A DNA stretch of 64,000 nucleotides, taken from positions 2,089,545 through 2,153,544 of the forward strand of contig SCFE01000019.1 of assembly GCA_004352715.1 (NCBI GenBank), written 5' to 3'. Below are positions 42,260 through 52,463 of this stretch, piece after piece. Every line of letters begins with the position of its first letter. Position 1 is the stretch's first letter. The DNA is from Hofstenia miamia (lineage: Eukaryota; Xenacoelomorpha; Acoela). The position numbers and the translations under genes were made by a program. Under the pieces are notes generated by a model that ran no database searches, was not told where the DNA came from, and was given only the letters and a program-made list of their open reading frames with translations.

Positions 42260-42313
42260 CATGTTTTTTGTGTTTGCCATCTTTTCCAATATTAAAAATA
42301 CAATAGAGTTTTT

Positions 42314-43313
42314 NNNNNNNNNNNNNNNNNNNNNNNNNNNNNNNNNNNNNNNNNNNNNNNNNNNNNNNNNNNNNNNNNNNNNNNNNNNNNNNNNNNNNNN
42401 NNNNNNNNNNNNNNNNNNNNNNNNNNNNNNNNNNNNNNNNNNNNNNNNNNNNNNNNNNNNNNNNNNNNNNNNNNNNNNNNNNNNNNNNNNNNNNNNNNNN
42501 NNNNNNNNNNNNNNNNNNNNNNNNNNNNNNNNNNNNNNNNNNNNNNNNNNNNNNNNNNNNNNNNNNNNNNNNNNNNNNNNNNNNNNNNNNNNNNNNNNNN
42601 NNNNNNNNNNNNNNNNNNNNNNNNNNNNNNNNNNNNNNNNNNNNNNNNNNNNNNNNNNNNNNNNNNNNNNNNNNNNNNNNNNNNNNNNNNNNNNNNNNNN
42701 NNNNNNNNNNNNNNNNNNNNNNNNNNNNNNNNNNNNNNNNNNNNNNNNNNNNNNNNNNNNNNNNNNNNNNNNNNNNNNNNNNNNNNNNNNNNNNNNNNNN
42801 NNNNNNNNNNNNNNNNNNNNNNNNNNNNNNNNNNNNNNNNNNNNNNNNNNNNNNNNNNNNNNNNNNNNNNNNNNNNNNNNNNNNNNNNNNNNNNNNNNNN
42901 NNNNNNNNNNNNNNNNNNNNNNNNNNNNNNNNNNNNNNNNNNNNNNNNNNNNNNNNNNNNNNNNNNNNNNNNNNNNNNNNNNNNNNNNNNNNNNNNNNNN
43001 NNNNNNNNNNNNNNNNNNNNNNNNNNNNNNNNNNNNNNNNNNNNNNNNNNNNNNNNNNNNNNNNNNNNNNNNNNNNNNNNNNNNNNNNNNNNNNNNNNNN
43101 NNNNNNNNNNNNNNNNNNNNNNNNNNNNNNNNNNNNNNNNNNNNNNNNNNNNNNNNNNNNNNNNNNNNNNNNNNNNNNNNNNNNNNNNNNNNNNNNNNNN
43201 NNNNNNNNNNNNNNNNNNNNNNNNNNNNNNNNNNNNNNNNNNNNNNNNNNNNNNNNNNNNNNNNNNNNNNNNNNNNNNNNNNNNNNNNNNNNNNNNNNNN
43301 NNNNNNNNNNNNN
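42314..43313. other. Scaffold gap of exactly 1000 N
   Basis: It separates two direct copies of the same 620-bp unit (41692-42313 and 43314-43940). Confidence 0.99.
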
Positions 43314-43465
43314 AAAGTTTCCCCTAATTGATTTTACTTATTGCTAATTGGATATTCTCCATCCAATCAAAACTCAATGTCTTCCACATTTTTAAATTTT
43401 TATTATCGAATTCTATTCTCATTTTAACTTTGGTTAAAAGCAGTTTGTTTTCAACTTATCTTAAA

Positions 43466-43883
43466 ATGTCTTTCATTAATGTATCCGAATTTCTCTCTGG
43501 CTGGAATGCCCAGTATGAGCAAATCATACAAGAAACCCTTTACAAGAGTGACTCAGAAATTAGCTTCGACAAAACCATGTAAGACATTCTTTTGTAAAAT
43601 ATATTATCTAAGAACTTTTTATTATATTCATAAAATTATATTTTAATCTAGAAAAATGTGTAATATATGTTTTCTCTATTAAACAAATTTTTTTAGCTTT
43701 GATAACATCCCAGAAGGAGAAGAAGAAAATTTTGAGCACTGGTCGCAAAATTTCAAAAACCAGGTCAAGGAAATGATGTCTAGTTACAAGAACCAAACTG
43801 GATCTGGTGATCTCATCCAAACCTCAACTAAAAAACTCCGATGCCTGAAAACAGTGTTTCAAACACTTGAGTACATAATATAG
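43466..43883 (+). CDS. Spliced 99-residue Polinton gene, copy B
   Basis: The same gene as copy A. Exon 1 is 43466-43578, donor GTAAGA at 43579, intron 118 bp, exon 2 is 43697-43883. It differs by Glu to Lys in the QNF(E/K)NQ segment and a small insertion in the intron. The sequence just upstream (43314-43400) matches the inverted left arm better than copy A, so the copies are mosaic. Confidence 0.7.
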
Positions 43884-44443
43884 CATGTTTTTTGTGTTTG
43901 CCATCTTTTCCAATATTAAAAATGCAATAGAGTTTTTACAATTTAAATAATCCAATACTCTTGTCAATGTTTTTTTTTAAATCAAAATGCATTTATTTTA
44001 ATTGTCACAGGGCTATTTCCTAGCTATTATTTATTTTTTAAAAAATAAAACACATTTGCAATTTCATTGAAAACAATTACTGATTTTTTAATTAATGAGA
44101 TTTTAAAACTTTGCAGATGTATTTTTTCAAATTTTTATTGTTGATACTAGAACAAATCTTTGAAATTACACAGATATGTGTTTTATTATTTTTTGACATT
44201 CTAAATCCACACTCTTACAAAATGTTAACACTTGTTTATTTGTTAAAAAAGTATTTTTGTTTAAACATGCGTGTGCATATCTGAATATGCATTTTATAAA
44301 TGTTTTCAATACACTATCTATTTTTAAATAATTTCCGTTTTGGGATGAATACTCAATTTATTTGTTAAAATGTCAATTTATACTTTATGTTTATTATAGA
44401 ACATTGAGTGACTCCTCATTTGCGGTTTATTATTTAATATGCT
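43884..44443. other. AT-rich Polinton interior, nothing recognised
   Basis: The first 60 bases repeat the end of the unit after copy A. The rest shows no ORF or repeat I can identify. Confidence 0.4.
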
Positions 44444-45443
44444 NNNNNNNNNNNNNNNNNNNNNNNNNNNNNNNNNNNNNNNNNNNNNNNNNNNNNNNNN
44501 NNNNNNNNNNNNNNNNNNNNNNNNNNNNNNNNNNNNNNNNNNNNNNNNNNNNNNNNNNNNNNNNNNNNNNNNNNNNNNNNNNNNNNNNNNNNNNNNNNNN
44601 NNNNNNNNNNNNNNNNNNNNNNNNNNNNNNNNNNNNNNNNNNNNNNNNNNNNNNNNNNNNNNNNNNNNNNNNNNNNNNNNNNNNNNNNNNNNNNNNNNNN
44701 NNNNNNNNNNNNNNNNNNNNNNNNNNNNNNNNNNNNNNNNNNNNNNNNNNNNNNNNNNNNNNNNNNNNNNNNNNNNNNNNNNNNNNNNNNNNNNNNNNNN
44801 NNNNNNNNNNNNNNNNNNNNNNNNNNNNNNNNNNNNNNNNNNNNNNNNNNNNNNNNNNNNNNNNNNNNNNNNNNNNNNNNNNNNNNNNNNNNNNNNNNNN
44901 NNNNNNNNNNNNNNNNNNNNNNNNNNNNNNNNNNNNNNNNNNNNNNNNNNNNNNNNNNNNNNNNNNNNNNNNNNNNNNNNNNNNNNNNNNNNNNNNNNNN
45001 NNNNNNNNNNNNNNNNNNNNNNNNNNNNNNNNNNNNNNNNNNNNNNNNNNNNNNNNNNNNNNNNNNNNNNNNNNNNNNNNNNNNNNNNNNNNNNNNNNNN
45101 NNNNNNNNNNNNNNNNNNNNNNNNNNNNNNNNNNNNNNNNNNNNNNNNNNNNNNNNNNNNNNNNNNNNNNNNNNNNNNNNNNNNNNNNNNNNNNNNNNNN
45201 NNNNNNNNNNNNNNNNNNNNNNNNNNNNNNNNNNNNNNNNNNNNNNNNNNNNNNNNNNNNNNNNNNNNNNNNNNNNNNNNNNNNNNNNNNNNNNNNNNNN
45301 NNNNNNNNNNNNNNNNNNNNNNNNNNNNNNNNNNNNNNNNNNNNNNNNNNNNNNNNNNNNNNNNNNNNNNNNNNNNNNNNNNNNNNNNNNNNNNNNNNNN
45401 NNNNNNNNNNNNNNNNNNNNNNNNNNNNNNNNNNNNNNNNNNN
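44444..45443. other. Scaffold gap of exactly 1000 N
   Basis: An arbitrary-length gap within the Polinton. Missing core genes could lie in it or in the other two internal gaps. Confidence 0.99.
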
Positions 45444-46037
45444 AATAAAACCTTACACTGTGATGATACCATGCCGTTGGCTAGCACGAATATCTGGCAA
45501 TTACAGATTATTTAATAGTGAGCTGAGAGATAACAATGAAAATGAGAGTTTGTATTTTTGAAGTGAGATAGAAATTAAGCAAGTGAGACAAATAGGGTAG
45601 CACCAGTCAATAGGTTAAGCACTTTACTTCTGGATGTTCCACTTCGGCTGGAAGCCATAGGAATTGGTCATCTTGGTTCTTACCTAAAAGTAGTTCTGTT
45701 ACTTGGATGAATTACCAATGTTACATCTATATGTTATAAGTTCTCTGTTAACCTGTTTCTTGGAATCGTGGCTGCTCAGTTAACGCTATTCAAACCTTTT
45801 GTGGAGTCAATTAAGTTTCTAGTTAGGTTTTCCTACCAGCCACCAATTCTAAAATATAAACATTGGTTTGAGAAATATTTTTCCAAACAAACATGATAAA
45901 AGTTGAAAGTATAAAAAAAATTATTTTTTTAAAAATTATTTATCATTATTATTAAAATGATTAAAAATATAGCAAATATTAAAAACATTCACACAAAAAA
46001 TATTATTTTTTGACAATGAAGAGTAGAAAGAATTTGC
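45444..46037. other. Polinton interior, nothing recognised
   Basis: A short minus-strand frame near 45695-45620 reads KNQDDQFLWLPAEVEHPEV but is too short to assign. The rest is AT-rich without ORFs. Confidence 0.35.
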
Positions 46038-46451
46038 ATGTATGGTTTTTATTCAAATGGCAAAAACATTACCAAAGAAATATGTGATTATTCAATTTAC
46101 CCATGTTTTATATTGATTACAGAAATATTTATCATTCTCTCTATAGTTTTCTATTTGGATAGTTGGTTGTTAGTCATGGCGTCATGTGTGAAATCTAATG
46201 TTTTTTTCAAACTACGTGGGAGCACATTCAGTAGCATTTATTACATTAAAGAGCTATTAATTTTGGTGGATGACAAAATATACATTATTACAGTGCGTCA
46301 ATCAAAGAAGGATTTTGACTGTTTACCAGGGCATATACAGAAAGCATTCAATTGGTATCAACGTAACTTCCATCATATAGCATTTACAGAGGGAGCCCTA
46401 ACAAATCAACAAATGATTCAATTTATCAATTCGCTAAATCTATCAACTTGA
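46038..46451 (+). CDS. Unrecognised Polinton ORF with possible membrane segment
   Basis: An open frame of 137 codons. If translation starts at 46038 it has a hydrophobic stretch (CFILITEIFIILSIVFYLDS) that could span a membrane. A later ATG at 46176 would give a 91-residue soluble protein (FFKLRGSTFSSIYYIKELLI, FNWYQRNFHHIAFTEGALTN). The second start looks more natural because the region before it is AT-rich and low in complexity. It could be a structural or accessory gene; I do not recognise it. Confidence 0.5.
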   Translation: MYGFYSNGKNITKEICDYSIYPCFILITEIFIILSIVFYLDSWLLVMASCVKSNVFFKLRGSTFSSIYYIKELLILVDDKIYIITVRQSKKDFDCLPGHIQKAFNWYQRNFHHIAFTEGALTNQQMIQFINSLNLST

Positions 46452-46798
46452 AAGAACATGGTGTTTTGGGGATGTGATGCTATGAACTGTGAATTTTTAA
46501 GTCGGTTAATCTCTCAACCTGTGGAAAATTTACTTGATCATGGATATTGATACCCGCAGAATATGGAGAATTCTATAGACTGTATAAAAGACTATTTTAA
46601 ATTTGTGCATTGAATGAACACTTCAAAAGGTAATTTATTATCATAATTTGCTAATAATCATTGTAAATTTAAGAAATTTATTGTAAAACCATTATAACTA
46701 ATAATTAATGATTTTTACTAGTATTATTTTTTTAAAATATACATGTATAAGTAAGCAATACTATATTTTTATTTTACTAAATTCTAATACAATATGAT

Positions 46799-47060
46799 TT
46801 ACATTATTGCCAGCAGTTGTGATTTCCATGTCATCACTGCGAAAAACTTTTTATTTACCAGAGTCTTGTAATTCTTGCTGAGTGCATTGACATTCTGCTT
46901 CGGGAGGAAATAGTAGAAACCATTGTCAAGTCTTATCTTTACCACGATGTCATATCTTGTGTTCAGCTGAACAGCGTCTTCAATTGTTAGCCATAGTTTT
47001 TTTGGTAGTTTGCTAGCCAGAGTCACATTTGAAAAAATACAGATTGTTGTTTAAGCATTG
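46799..47060 (-). CDS. Unrecognised Polinton protein, C-terminal part
   Basis: A minus-strand frame reading SNVTLASKLPKKLWLTIEDA, YDIVVKIRLDNGFYYFLPKQ and KTLVNKKFFAVMTW to a stop at 46799. The alternation of charged and aromatic residues suggests a folded beta-rich domain. No ATG lies in a good position: the frame is closed upstream by a stop near 47055, so it is probably a downstream exon of the ORF at 47285 or a broken gene. Confidence 0.45.
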
Positions 47061-47126
47061 CGAAACATGGTCATCCTCACTCATGTTGGGGAAGGCAATT
47101 GCATTATTACTGACTATAGGACGTCT

Positions 47127-47285
47127 TCACTTGTGTTGAGTCTTGCATTTTTCTTTTACAGCCGCAGGTGGTGGGGGCATCATCTCCTGTGTTAGCGGGT
47201 TATAGCCATGTGAAGGTGGTGGGGTTCTGCATAGATCATCAATTAGACTGCTCAGTGAACTGGATACTAGCGTTTCAACAGACAT
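47127..47285 (-). CDS. Small Pro-rich Polinton ORF near right TIR
   Basis: ATG at 47285 opens 52 codons: SVETLVSSSLSSLIDDLC, then TPPPSHGYNPLTQEM and MPPPPAAVKEK. It has a possible donor (GCT|GTAAAAG) after the proline run and could be the first exon of the protein at 46799-47060, with an acceptor in between. The phase could not be settled. Confidence 0.4.
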   Translation of the reverse strand: MSVETLVSSSLSSLIDDLCRTPPPSHGYNPLTQEMMPPPPAAVKEKCKTQHK

Positions 47286-47743
47286 TGGCAAAAGTGAGAG
47301 ATGAAATTGTGTAGAAGAAGAATAATAATTTTATCTGATGAAATGAGGTGAATATATAGATTGACCAGCCAATGGAATAAATTTGAATTTATGAAAAATA
47401 ATTATTGGTTGAAAAACTGTGATACAATAAATGTGTTAACGGTGAATTTTGACAAATGTGAAATACAGTTTTGAAAGTTTTCCCAAATTATATTATATGT
47501 ACAATCATTTGAAAATATGGAAAAACAATAACAAGGTATATATTAATGTAATGTATGCAAACAATTGTGATATTAACAAAGTGAAATTAGTCTTACCAAA
47601 ACAGTGTAAAAAATGGCCCAAACATGTAAATGAATCATTATGAAAATCAATTAAAAATGTATCGCAAATCAATTAGCAGTTGTCAGAAATGCATTAACAT
47701 TTTACTTCCACCTGTCAAAAAGCACTTTGCGAGCTGTCAAAAC

Positions 47744-47871
47744 AAGTAGGTGAGTCAGCACTTAAAACAAGTCTCCGATATTCATCATCTGTCACGTGAC
47801 ATGTGACGTCATAAGCTCTCGACCAATCAGAGGCGTTTTTGTGTGTTCTCATCTCAGCCCCCATAACTACT
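47744..47871 (-). repeat. Polinton right terminal inverted repeat
   Basis: The mirror of the left repeat, with a one-base length difference in a T run and a few substitutions. The CRE-like and E-box palindromes are both kept. Diverged similarity continues inward to about 47610, including GACAGCT and the AATTGATTTTC block. Confidence 0.93.
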
Positions 47872-49650
47872 GTCTTACATAGGCTAGCCAGTAAATGTGA
47901 TTGCACTATCATTACTTAGAAAACCTCCATTTTCTTCAAACCCCTACAGTTTGGGATATCCTGTCCAGGGGTGTTGAAAAAGTAGTCCCATGTCTGTGAC
48001 ACTGTGTTAACACCCACTGAAACTACTTAGATTTTGTCATTCTAAAAATTGATATGAAAAACGCATTTAGTTGTGTCTTTAGACAGAAAGTCATTGATAT
48101 ATTTCACCAGCACTTTGCAGAGTTTTTGCCATGGACAAGTTCTGATATGGGCAGCACTCCATACTCCTCCACACTCTAGGTTGTTTAAGTTTTGAAACAA
48201 GAGTCCAACAGGGCGACTTGCTTGGTCCTTTTCTTTTTGCACTTGCTCATAATTCTATCCTTTCTTTTTTGGACCCAAACAATGATTTGAAGTTCCATGC
48301 CTGGTACTTGGAAGATGGCGTCTTTGCTGGCTCCAAATCCACCATAAAACACGTACTCAGTGTCCTTTCCTCTTCACAGGCTACATTAGATTTGGAAATC
48401 AAACTGGAAAAGTGCAAATTGTTCAGCTGTCAATCCCTGTATGACTTTCCTACCAATATGTTCAAGTCTGAAACACATTCATTCAAAATGCTTGGTGCCC
48501 CAATAGGTGACAAAGATTTCTGTGAACAATACATTTGCAAGAAACGTAAAGCTGCTGCCCTCTTACTCAAGGAAATTAGAAATCTGGGAAATCCACAGAT
48601 TTCCCTTCAGCTTTTCCATACCTGTGCTGGTTTTTGTAAACTCAGTCATCTGGCCTGTACAATGCCCATTAACAGCTCAATTGTCGCCCTACAGGAGTTA
48701 GATAATGACATAAGATCTTGCTTTGAGCAAAGTTTCGCCATAGAGACCACCAATAGGTCTTGGAGTCAAGCACAGCTGAGTAATCAATTAGGTGGTCTAG
48801 GGGTCCTCAGTGTTGCCAGACATGCCACTGCTGCTTTCATTGGGTCTTACTCAAATGTCATGTATAGTGCCAATAATGATCTTCAACAATTACAGAAGAC
48901 CATAGAAAATTTCAAGTCAGGCATCATGTCAGAGAAATGGCCACCCGGTCTTGATAGCTAGTTTTGTCTGAAACAAAAGGACCTCTCAGCTGCCACTGAT
49001 GAGAATGACTTCAAACTTCTTTATAACAATAGTTCTGTTGCAGACAATGCCCATCTTCTTTCTATATCTGCCCCTAGGGCAAACTCTTGGCTTAAAGTTC
49101 GGACTCTTGTTCTGTGGTAGCTTGGCCAGACCACAGTTGAGTTAAACTCTCATTGTCCTTGCTGTCCAATTAGTCTTGACAAATTTGGCCACTATGCCCT
49201 TACATGTAAAAGAGGTCCTGACATTACAGCAAGACACAACAAACTCAGAGAAGAAATTGCCAATTATTCCAGGAGAGCCCTGCTTAGTCCCCAATTAGAG
49301 GCGGGAGCAGGATTAAGCCACGAGGCTCGAGCTACAAGGCCCGCCAAATTGGGAACTTGGTATTACTGCCGCTTTTGATATTACAGTTGTTCATCCACTC
49401 AATACAAAAAATATTCAATCAGCGAGTATGCCTGTAGGTTCAACAGTTGCCCACACTGAGGAAACTAAGAGAAAAGCCAACTCCAATAAATGTAACGAAT
49501 TAAACTGGAACTGTGTTCCAGTCGATGTAAGCACTTATGGAGAATAAGGTGATACTGCTTCAAAATTGATGTCCCAAGATAGCATACCACTTGGCAACTC
49601 AAACTAATATCAAGCCCAGTCAAGTGATAACGGGTATCTATACAAGATTA
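47872..49650 (+). pseudogene. Retroelement 3' half: RT core and Cys/His knuckle (QGDPL/YLDDG class)
   Basis: The right half of the element split by the Polinton. RT text resumes after the target duplication with a RLASK-like segment at about 47880, then scattered frames (KIDMKNAFSCVF near 48050) and an open frame 48218-48961 carrying WYLEDGVFAGS, the catalytic box with Glu where YLDDG has Asp, EIKLEKCKLFS and LNQLGGLGVLSVARHAT-like text. Beyond the stop it continues as CPCCPISLDKFGHYALTCKR and ARHNKLREEI, a CCHC knuckle, then QLEAGAGLSHEARATRPAKL, which resembles the region preceding a restriction-like endonuclease core. It has many stops. Confidence 0.72.
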
Positions 49651-50040
49651 AGCGTAATCTTGATGAGAAGTAATGCTTGGGCCATACTGTCTTTGTGTCG
49701 GGAAATGTTTGGTGGGCAGGAACTAATCATTGGAGGCGATCCTATCACAGATTATTCTGTTTAACTCTTTTTATTTCATCTCTCGTTTTTTTTCAAAATT
49801 GAAAGGTTTTGTCAATTCTCAAAGAAATAGAAAATCATAAACTCAATTTTGTAAAAACTTTATTTAATAAACTCATAATGAAGCAGATGATTGAAGAAGA
49901 GCAACCTGTTATAAAGAAACTAACTAATTGCTATCACAGCAAGATTTATGCCTTGCAATTTCATTCAAAATGAAATTTAGATTTTTAATTAATTTCAATT
50001 TGTGATTACTTTATTTATCAATTTTAGATGTCTAGTCTTA
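49651..50040. other. Inter-element sequence, nothing recognised
   Basis: AT-rich stretch between the end of the interrupted retroelement and the HTH remnant. No feature seen. Confidence 0.4.
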
Positions 50041-50052
50041 GTTTAGAAGCTA

Positions 50053-50308
50053 ATGGAACTCTACTATGAAAATGGACGCAGTGCTGTTGACGTTGCTTGA
50101 AAGTACTCAGCAAAGAAAAGCCTGAAAAGATTTGTTGATTCACAAAGCATTTCATCTGTGATTAGATTAATCAAAAAATTCAAAGAGACAGGAAATGTCG
50201 TATCTTAGTGAAGAACAGTTCGAAGAAGTGTTTGTTGCTTTGGCTTCATATTCAGGTAGAACCAATATCACACAAGTGAGCAAAGAACAACTTTCAATAA
50301 AAGAATGA
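50053..50308 (+). pseudogene. Transposase N-terminal HTH remnant
   Basis: The frame from 50053 reads MELYYENGRSAVDVA, stop, KYSAKKSLKRF, ISSVIRLIKKFKETGNVVS. This is the pattern of the helix-turn-helix at the start of mariner-like transposases (DUF4817-type: LYYENGRSA...F..TG). After a shift, FVALASYSGRTNITQVSKEQ and LSIKE match the second HTH. The DDE core is absent. Identification is by pattern only. Confidence 0.5.
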
Positions 50309-52334
50309 ACATTAAACTAGGAAGAATTTACAATTGGAGTATCAACACCATCTTTCTTGATCGTTTACTGACTACTCATCCTCAACTAGTTGAAGAAGTA
50401 ACAAGTATGGAACTTAACATTTGTTCTGATCATAAGGCTCTAATCCTTAGTCCAAAGAAACAACTACCTGCTAACTGTGTATTAGCACACTTTCATGACT
50501 TCAGTATAAAACATCACATAGTCTTTACTGGGAAAATGCATATGGAAGATTTTAGTAAGTTCACAAACAATGGTAACTTTGATGAAAATATCAACAAATT
50601 TGAAAAATGGATACTCCAATTATTTGAAAATACATTTCCTAAGAAATCAGTGTGGATGAGTGACAGAGATCCTAAATGGATTACTCCTAAAATTAAGTAT
50701 CTTTTACAGCAAAAACAAAGAGCTGAATACAAAAAGTGATATTCAAAATCAGCAGTAATTTCAGAAAAAATTAGAAACTTAAGATAACCATTGTTGAAAA
50801 AATTAGGTTCTAAAACCTGGTGGCAAAAAATAGATACAACATCCAACAGAAACCTTTCATGTAAAAAAATTGATATGGATTGTTTTGATTGTGAGGATTT
50901 ACATAAAACTCTAGCAGCAAGATCACAATGACAGTTGGAATATAATCATAAATAAAATCCTTCTTTTGACCTCTTAAGTCATCCTGCTCCAAATATACCT
51001 CTTAATGTAGTATCTTAACATTTACAGAACTGCAAAAAATCTTCAAATGGTCCTAACCGCATCCTGTACTGGATTTATAGAAATTATTGGGATATATTGG
51101 CACCAATTTATCATTTTCTTTGGAATGATTCTCTTAAGACTGGAATTTTTCCTTCATTTACAAGCTAGCAAATATACAACCAATTGCTAAGGTTAAAATT
51201 GCCAAGAATCCTAATGAAATTCGCGGTATTAGCATTACCTCTATGTCAGCTAGAATATTTGAAAAAATAGTATGCAAATATTTTATTTCTCCTGAAATAA
51301 TTAAAAATCAATTTGCCTATAAAAAAGGTATGTCTACAAATGATTATCTTATAACATTTCAACATCAAGTATGCAAGGCTTTGGATAATAATAACATGAA
51401 AGGAATACACTCAATTTTAATAGATTTCTCAAAGGTGTTTGACACATTAGACCAGCACATATGTTCATGGATGTATTCCTTCCCAAAAGGTTGTTCACAG
51501 CAATTAGCTTTTAAAGGAATCACCTGCAATCCAATAGAAATTACATTAGGATCCTCCCAAGGAACAGTTGGAGGTCCAAATGTGTACTCCATGTCAAGTG
51601 ATTCATTAAGATCCTCACAACCTAACTGCTTTATGATGAAATATTCAGACAATTCAACTGCAGGCATACCTTGGTATAAACATCCAGATCTAGATCAGAA
51701 ATTGGCACTTAAGCATACAATAACATCAATAAATTCATGGGCAGAAGAATTCAATTTAAAAATCAATGATAAGAAAACCAAGATTATAAATTTCTCTTTA
51801 AGTAAACTAAGTAATTGTCAATGTCAGCAAACACAAACTTGTTATTCTTCACCTAAGCATGCAATTATTCTTGGAATTACATTTCAAGAAAATTTGAAAT
51901 TCAACAAACATGGAAAGCATCTGTTATCAAGTCTAAATGCCCAAATTTACATTCTAAGAGATCTAAAATCAAACAATTACACAATGAAGGAAATAAATAA
52001 AGTTTTTGAGTCACTAATTTTAAGCAAAATAAGATATGGAATATCAGTTTATGGATCAGACTCTGCAGTTCTTACAAACATCAATAGATTTTTATTACGA
52101 TGCTTTAAAGCTGGTTTTTGTGAAAAGATATATGATTCCTTTAAGATAAGAGATGAGGAAGACATTAGACTTGCTAGGAAAATTGTAGAAAATCCACGAC
52201 ATCCAATGATTAATTACTTCATAATAAACGAAAATAAAAAAGAGCAATCAACTAGATTAAATCAAAAATATCAAATGCCATTAGTACGAACATTCAAGAA
52301 TATATTTGCACATCACACAATGAAGTTAATTTAA
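50305..52334 (+). pseudogene. LINE with long open RT frame and altered catalytic box
   Basis: Frame 50305-50739 holds the end of an apurinic-type endonuclease (SMELNICSDHKALILSPKKQ, an SDHxxL-like motif) and a linker. Stops break 50740-51180. Then 51185-52334 is largely one frame: ANIQPIAKVKIAKNP, ISITSMSARIFEKIVCKYF, NQFAYKKGMSTNDYL, motif A LIDFSKVFDTLDQ, motif B SSQGTVGGPNVYSM and motif C KYSDNST, where the usual second Asp is Asn. The thumb reads KHAIILGITFQENLKFN. The 363 codons without a stop contrast with the missing catalytic Asp. Confidence 0.82.
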
Positions 52335-52463
52335 ATGACAGCAGTAATAAACATTTAATTTTATTTAATTTTGGTTATTGTTCTTTTATTCTTTTTATGT
52401 TCATATTTATCTTCACTCTGTATTTGACTTGAAGTAATTATAGTGTTCTACTGTTCTACAGTT

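Larger units (their letters stand above)
32128..47871. mobile_element. Maverick/Polinton DNA transposon, 15.7 kb
   Basis: Terminal inverted repeats start AGTAGTTATGGGGGC at 32128 and end with the reverse complement at 47871. Flanking hexamers are GTCCTA (32122-32127) and GTCTTA (47872-47877), a 6-bp target duplication with one mismatch; 6 bp and an AG start are family hallmarks. It encodes a protein-primed family B polymerase, the defining Polinton gene. Integrase, packaging ATPase, adenovirus-type protease and double-jelly-roll capsid were not found, but three 1000-N gaps lie inside. PolB carries stops and frameshifts, so this copy is inactive. It is inserted within a retroelement. Confidence 0.92.
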
